This document shows, one piece after another, positions 14,810 to 24,574 of a DNA stretch of 64,000 bases. How positions within the stretch are numbered: the first letter of the stretch is position 1; each line of letters opens with the position of its first letter. Source of the DNA: Akebia trifoliata (lineage: Eukaryota > Streptophyta > Magnoliopsida > Ranunculales > Lardizabalaceae); assembly GCA_017979445.1 (NCBI GenBank), contig CM030706.1, positions 6,675,595-6,739,594 of the forward strand, written 5' to 3'. A program made the position numbers and the translations under genes. Below the pieces are notes generated by a model that ran no database searches, was not told the origin of the DNA, and saw nothing but the letters and a program-made list of their open reading frames with translations.

Positions 14810-16764
14810 ATGAAAACAAGTTCTTCAATTCTCGTTCATATTCTTGTACTACAACTCTTAGCAGTTGTAAGTATTGCCCAGGATTTCGATTTCTTCTACT
14901 TTGTTCAACAGGTCAGTTTCAATCAACACTAAACAATCCCACTTTATTGGTCCAAGAACTTGTTTTTCTCCTCTAAATTTATCTTGGGTTCTGCTAATTT
15001 TAGAGATATTTTTTTCGTTTTTTGTTTTTAGTGGCCTGGGTCATACTGTGATACAAAGCAAAGTTGTTGCTACCCAACTACAGGAAAGCCTGCTAGTGAT
15101 TTTGGCATTCATGGGCTTTGGCCCAATAGAAATGATGGATCGTATCCATCGAACTGCGATTCCCAGACCCCATTCGATCCATCGGAGGTATTTTTCTTTC
15201 CAAATATGTACTGATTTCAATTGGTTAATGGTTTTATTAGCAATATAAAAGCATAGGTTACAAAATTAGAGAAATACATCTCTATTTGGTAAAAAAAAAA
15301 CATAAGTACACGGGCCAGCCTTTAGAGGCCATAATGTCATTAATGGGCTTGGAAGATGTTTTTCTTTTATGGATGGAACTTCTATTGGCACATCAACTTT
15401 TAGTTATTTAACACACCAACCTTTTCAAAATGCTCTTTCAAAGAGAAAGTGACAGACTTAACCCACTTCTCCTCTAAATACCCCTTTCAGAGGTAGAGAG
15501 AGAGATGGATGACGTTTTCAAAACTTCACTCATGGAGGGTGTAGATGCAAAAATTTGCTCTACCTCATGATCCTCACTGATGAAAGTACTTTCCTTTTTT
15601 TATGCTCTTTGGAGGGCCTGCTACAAAACCACTCTGACGCTTAAGTCAAAATTTTTAGCACAAGTTGTATAGAGTATTTCCAGGAAGGGAATTGCATACT
15701 TTTTTGGCGTGATGCATCCTTGTATTTATAGGGGTTTCTGCCCTTTGATTTTCTTGGATTTTCTCCATTACTCTTGTCTGAGTGGTTACGCCTATTTAGA
15801 GATTTGCCTTGATTTTCGTGAAAGCTATTCCGGTCATCATGTAATTCGATTCTTCGACTAAAATTTCTCGAGATTGCCATGTGTCGCTTGTTCGAGAAAC
15901 ATTTGCTACGGATGGTATTTAAAATTCAGGAAGAAAGAGAGTTAGATTATGATATTTTCTTTACTTTATTAGGTATGTAATGTATAATTTCATTTATTAG
16001 TGTTATTGGTAAAAGTTGGTGTGCCAATGGAAGTTCTCTTTTTTTTAACTTGAAATGGTGTTATTGTTGTTCATAAATAAAAGGCCTAATGGGCTTTTTT
16101 GACCTAGTTTTATAATGCAGGAATAGAATATACTAAACACGATGACATGGATGTTTGGTTGTAAGGGTACGCCATTAAAAGAAAGGATAGCCTGTTCAAA
16201 ACTAAATGTTGTGCCTCATTTGTGTAGATCTCGGACCTAAAAAGTACGATGCAACAGAATTGGCCAACGCTTGCTTGCCCAAAAGGGGACGGCTTGAAAT
16301 TTTGGTCGCACGAATGGGAGAAACACGGGACCTGCTCAGAATCTATCCTCAGCCAGCGTGGATACTTCGAATCAGCTCTAGACCTCAAAAAACGAGTGAA
16401 TCTCCTAAATATTCTTCAAAATGCAGGTAAGGCTGAAACATTAAAACTAATAAATATCAATGATTTAATTCTATAGGTTCTAAGCCTTAAAATTTACTAA
16501 TTTTATTTTTTACTCTAATTTTGTTGCAAAAATGTTATAGGAATCAAACCAAATGGGAGCTTTTACAACTTAAATAGTATAACAGAAGCTATAAGAGAAG
16601 CGACCGGATTCACTCCAGGAATAGAGTGCAATGTAGACACGTCGGGTAACTCTCAGCTCTACCAGATTTATTTGTGCGTGGACACTTCCGGAACTAAGTT
16701 CGTGAGGTGTCCTGTTCTTCCCAAGGGAAAGTGTTCTTCGAGGATCGAGTTCCCATCCTTCTAA
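14810..16764 (+). CDS. RNase T2 family, extracellular S-like ribonuclease (copy A)
   Basis: Four exons with GT-AG borders: 14810-14911, 15032-15187, 16228-16426 and 16541-16764, giving 226 residues. Residues 1-23 are a signal peptide ending ..VVSIA, so the mature enzyme starts near QDFDFFYFVQQ and should be secreted. Both catalytic segments of RNase T2 are intact: FGIHGLWP (first histidine) and FWSHEWEKHGTC (Glu, Lys, second His). The conserved cysteines of the fold (YCDT, SCCYP, SNCD, LACP, HGTC, IECN, YLCV, KCSS) are present. It most resembles RNS1 and tomato RNase LE, which cleave RNA to 2',3'-cyclic phosphates and scavenge phosphate. It ends at EFPSF without the extension found in copies B and D. 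Intron 2 (about 1 kb) carries a transposon with a solo LTR inside it. A polyadenylation word AATAAA lies about 50 bases after the stop. Confidence 0.93.
15376..16038. mobile_element. Inverted-repeat element in intron 2 of RNase copy A
   Basis: Ends are GAACTTCTATTGGCACATCAACTTTTA and TAAAAGTTGGTGTGCCAATGGAAGTTC, an inverted repeat of about 27 bases. The same element, at the same place in the intron and with the same upstream context (..AATGTCATTAATGGGCTTGG), is found in copies B and C. It therefore entered before those copies separated. The interior here is interrupted by a solo LTR (15540-15910). Confidence 0.75.
15540..15910 (-). repeat. Solo LTR, family S, copy 1
   Basis: On the minus strand this matches the LTRs at 29464-29935 and 32020-32469: 'TTTCTCGAACAAGCGACACATGGCAATCTC' at one end and 'GCATCTACA' at the other, with TATA-like 'TATAAATACAAGG' inside. 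It is flanked by GAGGG (15535-15539) and GATGG (15911-15915), a target duplication with one change. Copy C of the gene keeps the unoccupied site (CATGGAGGGATTTTAAAATC). Confidence 0.75.
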
Positions 16765-16810
16765 GTAAAATTTTGAGGGTTTCAGGTCTACCAGTTCACA
16801 TTGATGGTGG

Positions 16811-16816
16811 CAATAA
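16811..16816 (+). terminator. Polyadenylation signal of RNase copy A
   Basis: AATAAA in the string GGTGGCAATAAAATGTAA, about 47 bases after the stop codon. The same string is present after the stop of copy C near 39867. Confidence 0.5.
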
Positions 16817-16959
16817 AATGTAATAGAGCTGACCTACCATATATGTATTAAATAGATGAAATTTTTATTGGAGTGTTATTGGATGTATTGGAATAAGGGC
16901 TTCACCATATTAAAGTTTGTTTCGGTTTTGTTGCTTAGGATTTATTGTAATTATATGTG

Positions 16960-17060
16960 CAAGCTTACTTTCTTGGTAAAATCTTTGGGTGATGATACAA
17001 TAGACCTGGGTTCAATTCTCGTCAGCATCAAATTATTGAACTCATGAAAAATAGGCTTAT
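16960..17060 (+). repeat. Possible tRNA-derived SINE
   Basis: Contains a good Pol III B box, GGGTTCAATTCTC near 17008, preceded about 45 bases earlier by an A-box-like region, and followed by 'ATCAAATTATTGAACTCATGAAAAA'. The same tail is at 11340-11370, and a clearer copy of the general pattern is at 22890-23000. Confidence 0.45.
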
Positions 17061-18346
17061 ACAATGGAAAAAAAACAAAAAAGATGGATTAAAATTTATT
17101 TAAGAATTAAAAATTACAAAAAAACTTACAATCTGAATCCGCATAGAAGATTAATATTAAGGAATAATGTCTTGTCCATGAGCTTAAAATTACGCAATGT
17201 ACCTAAATAAGATGGCAGGTTACTTTTTTAACACTACTAAATTATCAGTTGTATTTTAATAAGGCGTGGGTCACAAAATCCCCTCAGTCTGGATCATACA
17301 TTTGACTCTCATAAATTATGACATATGGCAAATTTGATGGAGGGGACTTACCATTCTTAAAGGTCATGACATCTATCTATATAATAAAATCTCCCATCAA
17401 GTTATAGTGTCATAAGACCCACCTTACTTCTTTTATACTTCTACTCTTCTATTGTACTATATTTTTTTTTCTACTTATTTAATCCCATTATATTATTTTT
17501 CATCTTTTATTCCCTTAATTTTAATTTTTTTAACAATACTTCTCCAATTTTATTTTTTTCACTTTTACCCCTTGATCGAAAGAGGATGTCTCCCTCTAAT
17601 TATACTATATATTTTTTTTATCCCTTTAATTTATTTTATTATTTTTCATTTCTTACCTTTTTAATCTTAATTTTTTTTTTAATTTTTTTTTATTATCTTT
17701 TATAATACCTCTTCCATCAAATAATAATTTTTTGGATTCAATTTTATTTTATTTATCTTTCATCTCTTTTAATTTTGTTATATTTTCTCTTTTATCCTTT
17801 TTAATCTGAGAAAGGATGTGCCTCACTCACATGTGAATTGTCTATTATATAAAACAGGGTTTTTTTTCCAATCACAAACACAATCCACAGTGTAAGATAT
17901 ATTTGGGAAGATGGAGGCTAAACCAAATACAACCTATACAACTCTCAAACAATCTGTTTTTACCCCTCCTATAACCCATGCTCTCAGATCTTTGGATTGT
18001 TGTACAAAATCTCTGTTTTTTTTTAGATTTCTCTCTCTCTTTCTCTCTTTAAGTGTGTGTGCGTGTGACTGGATTTTACATAATTGTAAGGTTAAAGACA
18101 ATTTGTTTATTTCCAACAAATAACAAGGCAAAAAGAGGTCCTTTAATGGAAGATCTTCTAATTGCAAGGGAAATAAAAAGGCTTCAAAGAAAGCAAAATC
18201 AAGACTATCCAATTGCCTAGATCTGCTCCACAAGAAGTATAATCTTTTACTTCTATTTTTTTTTTTACTTTTTAAAGAAATTTTTGGAAAAAAAAAAGTA
18301 CCCGAAAAGACCTATTATTTTCATTATTTTGATAGTATTATTCGGA
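17061..18346. other. AT- and pyrimidine-rich spacer
   Basis: No gene is seen. 17440-17820 is strikingly T/C-rich on the plus strand (runs of CTTTTATCCCTTTTAAT type), giving long low-complexity open frames that are not genes. The words CTATATAATAAAAT (17375) and CTATTATATAAAAC (17840) border it in the same orientation and may mark a decayed element; neither end is convincing. Confidence 0.45.
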
Positions 18347-18351
18347 GATAT

Positions 18352-18613
18352 TAATAACACAGCTGCAGAATCAACGATAGAATCCTATTCTAGGATCATT
18401 GATTCTCCAAATCTCAGCCTTAGCAGAAAGCCTTCAGCTGATGTCAATCCTAAAGGATAAGAATCTGCTCCTCCTTTATTTCAGGAATACCAATATTTTA
18501 GGAGCTAACAAGTCAATGTAAATCTGTAATAGATTTGCAACAAATCTGTTTTATATCTCTATACATTTTGTTGTAACTCTTATCACGTTGAGTATTGCAA
18601 TACAATCCTTTTA
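18352..18613 (+). repeat. 5' LTR of the Copia element
   Basis: 262 bases, TAATAACACAGCTGCAG to CAATCCTTTTA, with TATA-like words inside (TTTTATATCTCTATACA). It differs from the 3' LTR at six positions, each a C/T or A/G change. The termini are TA..TA, not the usual TG..CA. Confidence 0.9.
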
Positions 18614-18687
18614 TGGTATCAGAGCCACTGCAACAAACGTTTGATACATTTTTTTTTTGATCCATCTTCATTAACAGAACTCTGCAC

Positions 18688-19569
18688 ATGGATGCCTCTT
18701 CTTCCATCACTACATCTCCTCCCACCAAGAATCATTCATCTCTTTCTCAAATGCCGAACATCTCTCATTTTATTAGCATAAAACTTGATCAGAACAACTA
18801 TCTTTTATGGAAATCACAATTTTTGCCGATTTTGAAGAGCAATGATCTTGTCGGTTTTATTGATGGCAAAACATCGTGTTCTCCTAAGTTTACCTCGACA
18901 ACTGTAGATAGCGGATTGCAACCTCATCAAGTCAATGATGCTTATCTTGCTTGGCAAAAGCAAGATCAATTTCTTCTAAGTTGGATCAATGCCATGCTGA
19001 CAGAAGGTATTCTAGCCCAAGTTGTCGGGCTATGTAACTCACGATCTGTGTGGGTCGCTCTTGAGACAATGTTTTTATCTCAATCGCAAGCACAAGTGAT
19101 GCAGTTTCGTCGACAATTGCAGACTTTAAAAAAAGGTAATACCTCTGCAGTGGATTATCTACACAAATTCAAGATTACTATTGATAAACTAGCTGCTGTA
19201 GGCAAACCAGTTGATGACTTTGATCTTGTCACATATGTTTTGGAAGGACTTGGACCTGAATATGGTCCATTTGTCACCTCTGTTTCTCATCAAAAACCAC
19301 CCATTACTATGAGAGAACTCTATGGTTCCTTGATTAGTGAAGAAATTCGTATCACAAACACTTTTTCAACGAATGCAACTGAAGCTACTGCCTTTGTGGC
19401 TAACCGTTCTCCCTTACATTCCCAATGTGGAAACCACTCTGGTCGAGGGGCCTCTCACTCATTTAGTAGAGGTCGTGATCGTGGTCGTGGAAAAGGTCGC
19501 AATGCTAATGGCGGTCAACATGTTGGACAATCACATACCAATCCGACTTCTACTCGTCTTATTTGCTAG
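18688..19569 (+). pseudogene. Copia gag, ended early by a nonsense change
   Basis: A 293-residue frame with the features of a Copia gag: N-terminal S/T-rich stretch, 'LDQNNYLLWKSQFLPIL', a central nucleocapsid domain with 'LYGSLISEEIR' and a Gly/Arg-rich tail. It ends at TAG (19567-19569) just where the zinc knuckle begins; the next codons in frame read ICNKVGHSALDC, so the stop lies inside the knuckle at a place usually held by a Q codon (CAG). A single C-to-T change explains it. The frame then continues to about 19680. Confidence 0.85.
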
Positions 19570-19689
19570 ATTTGTAACAAAGTTGGGCACTCTGCCCTTG
19601 ACTGTTACCATCGCCTTGATCACTCATATCAAGGACGTGGAATTCCAAATCAACTTAATGCTCTTCATGCAGCTTCCCACTCACCACTG

Positions 19690-20370
19690 AATATCGCAGT
19701 ATTGTCGGGAGTCTTCAATATCTTACTTTAACAAGACCAGATCTTGCCTTCTCTGTCAACCAAGTTTGCCAATTCCTGCATTCTCCTACGAGTACTCATT
19801 GGCTAGCTGTGAAACGAATTCTTCGTTATCTCAAAGGGACTCTTGACTATGGTATTACTTTTACGCGAGGGACTTCTCCACTATCTCTTCAAGCCTTTTG
19901 TGATGCAGATTGGGCAGGTAGCCCAGATGGTCGACGCTCTACAACCGGTTATTGTTTATTCTTCGGTTCTAATCTCATCTCATGAGTGCCAAAAAGCAAC
20001 CTATTGTTTCACGCTCCTCCACTGAGTCTGAATACAGAGCTCTTGCACACACTGTTGTTGAATTATCTTGGGTTCAATCTCTTCTTAAGGATGTACATGT
20101 TTATTTATCCGCCCCTCCTCTTATTTGGTGTGATAATGTCGGGGCTATCTCTCTCGCTGCAAATCCGGTCTTTCATGTAAGAACTAAACACATAGAAGTC
20201 GATTATCACTTTGTTCGGGAAAGAGTTCTCAAACATCTTTTGAATGTTTGTTACATTTATACTATTGACAACTTGGCTGATGTGTTCACTAAAAGCCTAT
20301 CAGCACCTAGATTTCATCTTCTTCGGAATAAGTTGACTATTGGTCTTCCCCCTGTCAACTTGAGGGGGCA
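19690..20370 (+). pseudogene. Copia reverse transcriptase end and RNase H, frameshifted
   Basis: Starts abruptly in the '[21 protein letters not shown]' region of Copia polymerase, then 'ILRYLKGT', '[17 protein letters not shown]' and, after a one-base loss at about 19983, continues in another frame as 'SAKKQPIVSRSSTESEYRAL', 'WCDNVGAISLAANPVFH' and 'RTKHIEVDYHFVRE', which are RNase H motifs. The upstream polymerase, integrase and protease are missing. The remnant is not functional. Confidence 0.85.
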
Positions 20371-20632
20371 TAATAACACAGCTGCAGAATCAACGATAGA
20401 ATCCTATTCTAGGATCATTGATTCTCCAAATCTCAGCCTTAACAGAAAGCCTTCAGCTGATGTCAATCCTAAAGGATAAGAATTTGCTCCTCCTTTATTC
20501 CAGGAATACCAATATTTTAGGAGCTAACAAGTCAATGTAAATCTGTAACAGATTTGCAACAAATCTGTTTTATATCTCTATATATTTTGTTGTAACTCTT
20601 ATCACGTTGAGTATTGCAATACAGTCCTTTTA
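20371..20632 (+). repeat. 3' LTR of the Copia element
   Basis: 262 bases, same length as the 5' LTR and about 97.7% identical (6 substitutions counted by eye, no gaps). It is followed at once by the GATAT target duplication. Confidence 0.9.
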
Positions 20633-20637
20633 GATAT

Positions 20638-21654
20638 TTCATAATTTATTGTAGAAAACAGTGATATTTTAGTAGTTTTATGTAGATCCGTCGGTCGGCC
20701 ATTGATTCTTGCAAGAGGGGAGGCGACAGTTAGGGTCTTATGGATAAAACACGTTGTAGCTTGGTGTTAAAGATGAATTAACCCATTGTTTGTTTTAATC
20801 GTACCAAACCTGTTAATGAGTTAAATATATTTAATACATCCATGTAAAGAATCGTGAGTCATTGACATTGAAGTTTTTAAACTTTTTTTAAATCGATTAG
20901 TCAAATTTGAAATCTTGGCAATTTTAACTTTAATTTTTTGGGTAGTAGAATACAACAATTAAATTTTTAAATGCATAAGGAATACATGCACAAAAAATAT
21001 TGAGGGATTTGGTTTCGATTGACAATTGTTCGACTTAATTGAGTTTGATATTTTATCGATTTATTTAAATAATCATGCTGGAGTAACTGAGTAAGACACT
21101 GTGTTTTACACTAGCATCTATGGTTTTGTACAGACATCCATGTAAGTGCAGCGTGAAATGCAATGTCTTGTGCAATCAATTCAACATTTTTCTTATTTAA
21201 TTTTTTAATAAATAAGGAATATTCAACGTGTGAGGAACAAATGCATGAAATCACTCGTGACGTAGGCATAGACATCTACCAAATCTAGAGTTACAAATTG
21301 AGGAGTAATGAGACAAAAGAGTCAGTGGATCAAGATCTACTTGATCTGATCAAGGTCTTTACACATCTCGAGGAGTGGACGTAAAAAGCCCTCCACAACA
21401 AAGAAGAAGGAATTAGATCAATTCTTTTTGTTGAACTACAATGAAGCCTAACACAAGATTATATAGAAAATAAAGATTTATTCTCTTAATAGAAAAACAG
21501 ATCCTAAATAAAACCAACTCTAATTCAAAGAAACCTAAACTTATATCTAATCATATTCAATTCTTACCACAATACATGAACCTTATTCTAATGCATCCTA
21601 TAAGATTTCAATAAACCTATGGAGGGTCAAGACTCATACACATATGTGAATTAG
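20638..21654. repeat. Downstream flank of RNase copy B, duplicated at 57030-57300
   Basis: From about 21415 to 21640 the sequence aligns with 57030-57290 after copy D: 'TTTGTTGAACTACAATGAAGCCTAACA..GATTATATAGAA' against 'TTTGTTGAATTATAATGAACCCTAACA..GATTACATAGAA', then 'TATTCTCTTAATA' and 'CTTATTCTAATGCATCC' in both. No gene is seen. 20640-21400 shows nothing recognisable. Confidence 0.7.
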
Positions 21655-22889
21655 CTAGTATTCTTCAATCTCTCTAAAATCATTTACTCCGAACGATGGG
21701 AACTCGATACTTGAAGGGCACCCCTTTGGTAGTATAGGGCACTTTATGAAGTCAGTCCCGGAAGGATCGACACACAAGTAAATCTCGTAAAGCTGAGCGT
21801 TACGTGACGCATCTTTGTTGCACTGTATTCCTGGAGTGAATCCGATTGCTTCTGTTATAGCTTTTGTTATGTTGTTTAGTCCATAAAAGCTCCCATCTGG
21901 TTTGATTCCTACAACATTTTTGAAACAAAATTTGGGAATTTTTTTTAAAATAAGTTTGAAGGCTTAAAAGTTATATTTAAACCAGTGGTGGTTTGCCTAA
22001 ATGTCTCAGCTTCCTTACCTGCATTTTGAAGAATATTGAGGAGATCCACTCTTTTCTTTAGGTCTAGAGCTGTTTCAAAGTACGCACGTTGGCTGAGGAT
22101 GGGTTTGGAGCAGGTCCCATGTTTCTCCCATTCGTGCGACCAAAATTTCATACCATTCGCGCTTGGGCAAGCAAGTGTTGGCCAATCACTCTGCATTGTA
22201 GTTATCAGGTCTGAGATCTGCACATATCATTAATATTAATATTGCTTGGGTCAGGTTCCCATTCCCGACCATGAAAATAAAACACAAAATCCCATTCCCG
22301 ACCTGAAATTAAAACACAAAATCCAATGGTCAGCAATCCTTTGTCTTTATAGAAGGTTTAATCCCAAGAGTTTGAGGTTTGTTCAACCTCAGAATGCATG
22401 AATCACTCAAAAAGCAAATTACTCTATATCTAAAATGAGTTGTAAACTTGTAATGAAGCGAATCAAAGTAGCCTCAGATGACTTAAATAAAATATATTAA
22501 ATTTATAAATGCTTAAAATAAATTTTAATATTTTTATTAAAATAAATAAAATATTGAGTTCTCCCCAAAAATAGTATACATATATAGCTGAGTAACTCAT
22601 TGAATTTTGAGAAGAATCTTCCAAATTTCTGAGTTGAGTTGAAGAAATGGTTTCATCGTGTTCTGGTGACTCTTCATCTCAAAATGCAAGTGATTCGAGT
22701 TGAATTGGCCTTGCTTTTTTATTTATTTATGAACAGCACACTTCTCAACAAAAGTTCCACCCATAAAAGAGAATTTATATTGGCACACCAACTTTTACCT
22801 ATAACACACACACACAGACACAAATGAATTTCTAAATTCCACACAAAAGAAGATTAGAGAACCACAACCATCCATCCTCAAAGGAATGG

Positions 22890-23000
22890 TAGATGCCAAA
22901 CTAGCTTTGTTGGTTAAGTCTTCTGATGATGAGATCATATAACTAGGTTCGATTCTCACTAGGTAGAACTTAGTAATTGCGTCTCATTAAAAAGAAAAAA
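22890..23000 (+). repeat. tRNA-derived SINE candidate
   Basis: Has an A-box-like TAGCTTTGTTGG near 22902 and a B box GGTTCGATTCTC near 22946, about 45 bases apart as in tRNA-derived Pol III promoters, and an A-rich end (ATTAAAAAGAAAAAA). Size about 110 bases. No target duplication was identified. Confidence 0.55.
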
Positions 23001-23004
23001 CACT

Positions 23005-23450
23005 TTCCTTAATGGCTTAGTAGGCTCTTTGAGCTCAAATAGATTGTCACATTTGCAATTCAGCACCACAACCCTCTAGATTTCATGGAAAAACTCAGAT
23101 CCAAAAAAGAATTTAATTTTTATTTTAATATTTAAAATGGGCGGCTACTGAATTCCCATATCGATTCACCAGTGTAGCCAACCATTGAATCAAGCCAAAA
23201 TTTGATTCCCTGTGGACTATGGAACCAAGTGTGGAACTTGTGAAACAAAAAACAAAAAACGGATTTTCTCCAAATGACTTAAAGTAAAAATTCGAAGGTG
23301 ATTTGTTTCGAATTTTTTTTGAAGTAAATAGAATTTTTTCATCTATATTCCGATGGTAGTGGATCAAGGTTTTGGATGCCACGAGTTGAGTTAAACGACC
23401 CTTAGTAATATTTGAAATCTTACTAAGTTAATAAGGATAATCTCATTACA
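23005..23450. repeat. Dispersed repeat, pair member (with 61350-61760)
   Basis: Aligns with 61350-61760. Shared phrases are 'GAGCTCAAATRGATT', 'CATTTGCAATTCAGCACCACAACCCTC / CATTGGCAATTCAACACCACAGTCCTC', 'ATTTCATG.AAAAACT' and 'AACGACCCTTAGTAA..TTGAAATCTTACTAA'. Encodes nothing recognisable. Confidence 0.6.
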
Positions 23451-23912
23451 TTAAAATTAAAATTAGCTTTAACCATAAAAAATAAGTAAATAAATAAATA
23501 AAGAACCACTATTGTAAATCCTCCATGAATGATGTCTTTAAAGAAGACATCCATTTCTCTCTCTATTTTTGGAGGGAGTATTTAGAGGATAAGAAGTAGG
23601 TCCTCTCTCTCTCTCTCTCTCAAGAGTGCATTTGGAGAATAAACTATGGATTTGATGCTTTATCATTTATTTTTTTATTTTGTAGCCGAGGGAGTATCCC
23701 CTCCTCTGGTGAGGCTAATCTCCCTGGGTCTCACACCAACCCAACCCTATCACGTCCTACGACATTTACGTCAATTAAATAATCACATTTTTGTAGAGGG
23801 ACATATAGAAATTCAAAGTCACGACTCACAACATGGGAGTACACCCAATCACTCCTTACCATCTAAACTAACCCCCATTGGATTTAATTTTTTATCTAGG
23901 GGAAGGTAAAAA

Positions 23913-24018
23913 GAGAGTTTCTATTGCCACGCTAACTTTTGTTAATGCCACCCCAATTCATATGTAAATCTTGGAGTGGCATTCATTAGCAAAAGAAGTT
24001 GTGACAATAAAGTCTGTC
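23913..24018. mobile_element. Small MITE, family M, diverged copy
   Basis: Left end GAGAGTTTCTATTGCCACGCTAACTTTTGTTAATGCCACCCCAATT matches the family seen at 51.6, 56.5 and 61.2 kb. The right end (..GTTGTGACAATAAAGTCTGTC) is diverged. Confidence 0.5.
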
Positions 24019-24574
24019 AAAAAAAAAAAAAATTGGGATGCCATAGAAACAAAAATAATGAACGGCTATATATCTCCTCCAAATCATTTAATTTGAAAAA
24101 AATTGGTATATTGTAAGTAAAAGTTAATGTGCCAATAGAAGTTCTCATCCAAATCCCATTAATGTCATTATGTCTTCTAATAGATAACCCATGTCCTTTT
24201 TCTTCCTGTAATAAAGAAACAAAAATTTATTTATGTAATTTTCTAATATATATGATTTTATCATTTCTTTTGCCTTCGATTGCTCATAAAACCAATCAAA
24301 ATCAGCAGAATAGAAATAAAATACCTCTAAAGGATCAAACAGGCTGTCGGGATCACAATTTGATGGATACGATCCGTTGTTGTAGTTGGGCCAAAGCCCA
24401 TGAATGCCGAAATCAGCTGCAGGCTTTCCTGTCGTTGGGTAGCAACAACTTTTCTTTGTGTCACAGTATGACCCAGGCCACTAAACAAAACAACAACATA
24501 AGTATATAAATTTAACACAACTCAATGTAAATTTAGAGGAGAAAAACAAGTTCTTGGACCAATAAAATGAGGCT

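Larger units (their letters stand above)
18352..20632 (+). mobile_element. Internally deleted Copia retrotransposon
   Basis: A 2281-base element with two 262-base LTRs (18352-18613 and 20371-20632) and exact 5-base target duplications GATAT (18347-18351 and 20633-20637). A primer site TGGTATCAGAGCC follows the left LTR at 18614-18626, fitting initiator methionine tRNA. A purine tract TTGAGGGGGCA precedes the right LTR. The interior keeps gag and the distal reverse transcriptase plus RNase H, but protease, integrase and most of the reverse transcriptase are deleted at a junction near 19680. It cannot move on its own. LTRs differ at 6 sites, all transitions. Confidence 0.93.
22769..24147. mobile_element. 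Inverted-repeat element in intron 2 of RNase copy B
   Basis: Ends GAGAATTTATATTGGCACACCAACTTTTAC and GTAAAAGTTAATGTGCCAATAGAAGTTCTC form an inverted repeat and match the element in intron 2 of copy A in reverse orientation, as expected from the gene's orientation. The interior has collected a SINE-like segment, a dispersed repeat and a small MITE. Confidence 0.7.

Noticed and set aside
16110..16388. Minus-strand frame over RNase exon 3
   Set aside because: Antisense of the exon; similar shadows occur in copies B and D.
17452..17664. Hydrophobic protein of 70 residues
   Set aside because: Product of T/C-rich low-complexity DNA, rich in Phe, Leu and Ile with no family resemblance.
17366..17860. 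Helitron
   Set aside because: TCTATATAATAAAAT looks like a Helitron start, but no CTRR end with hairpin could be placed.
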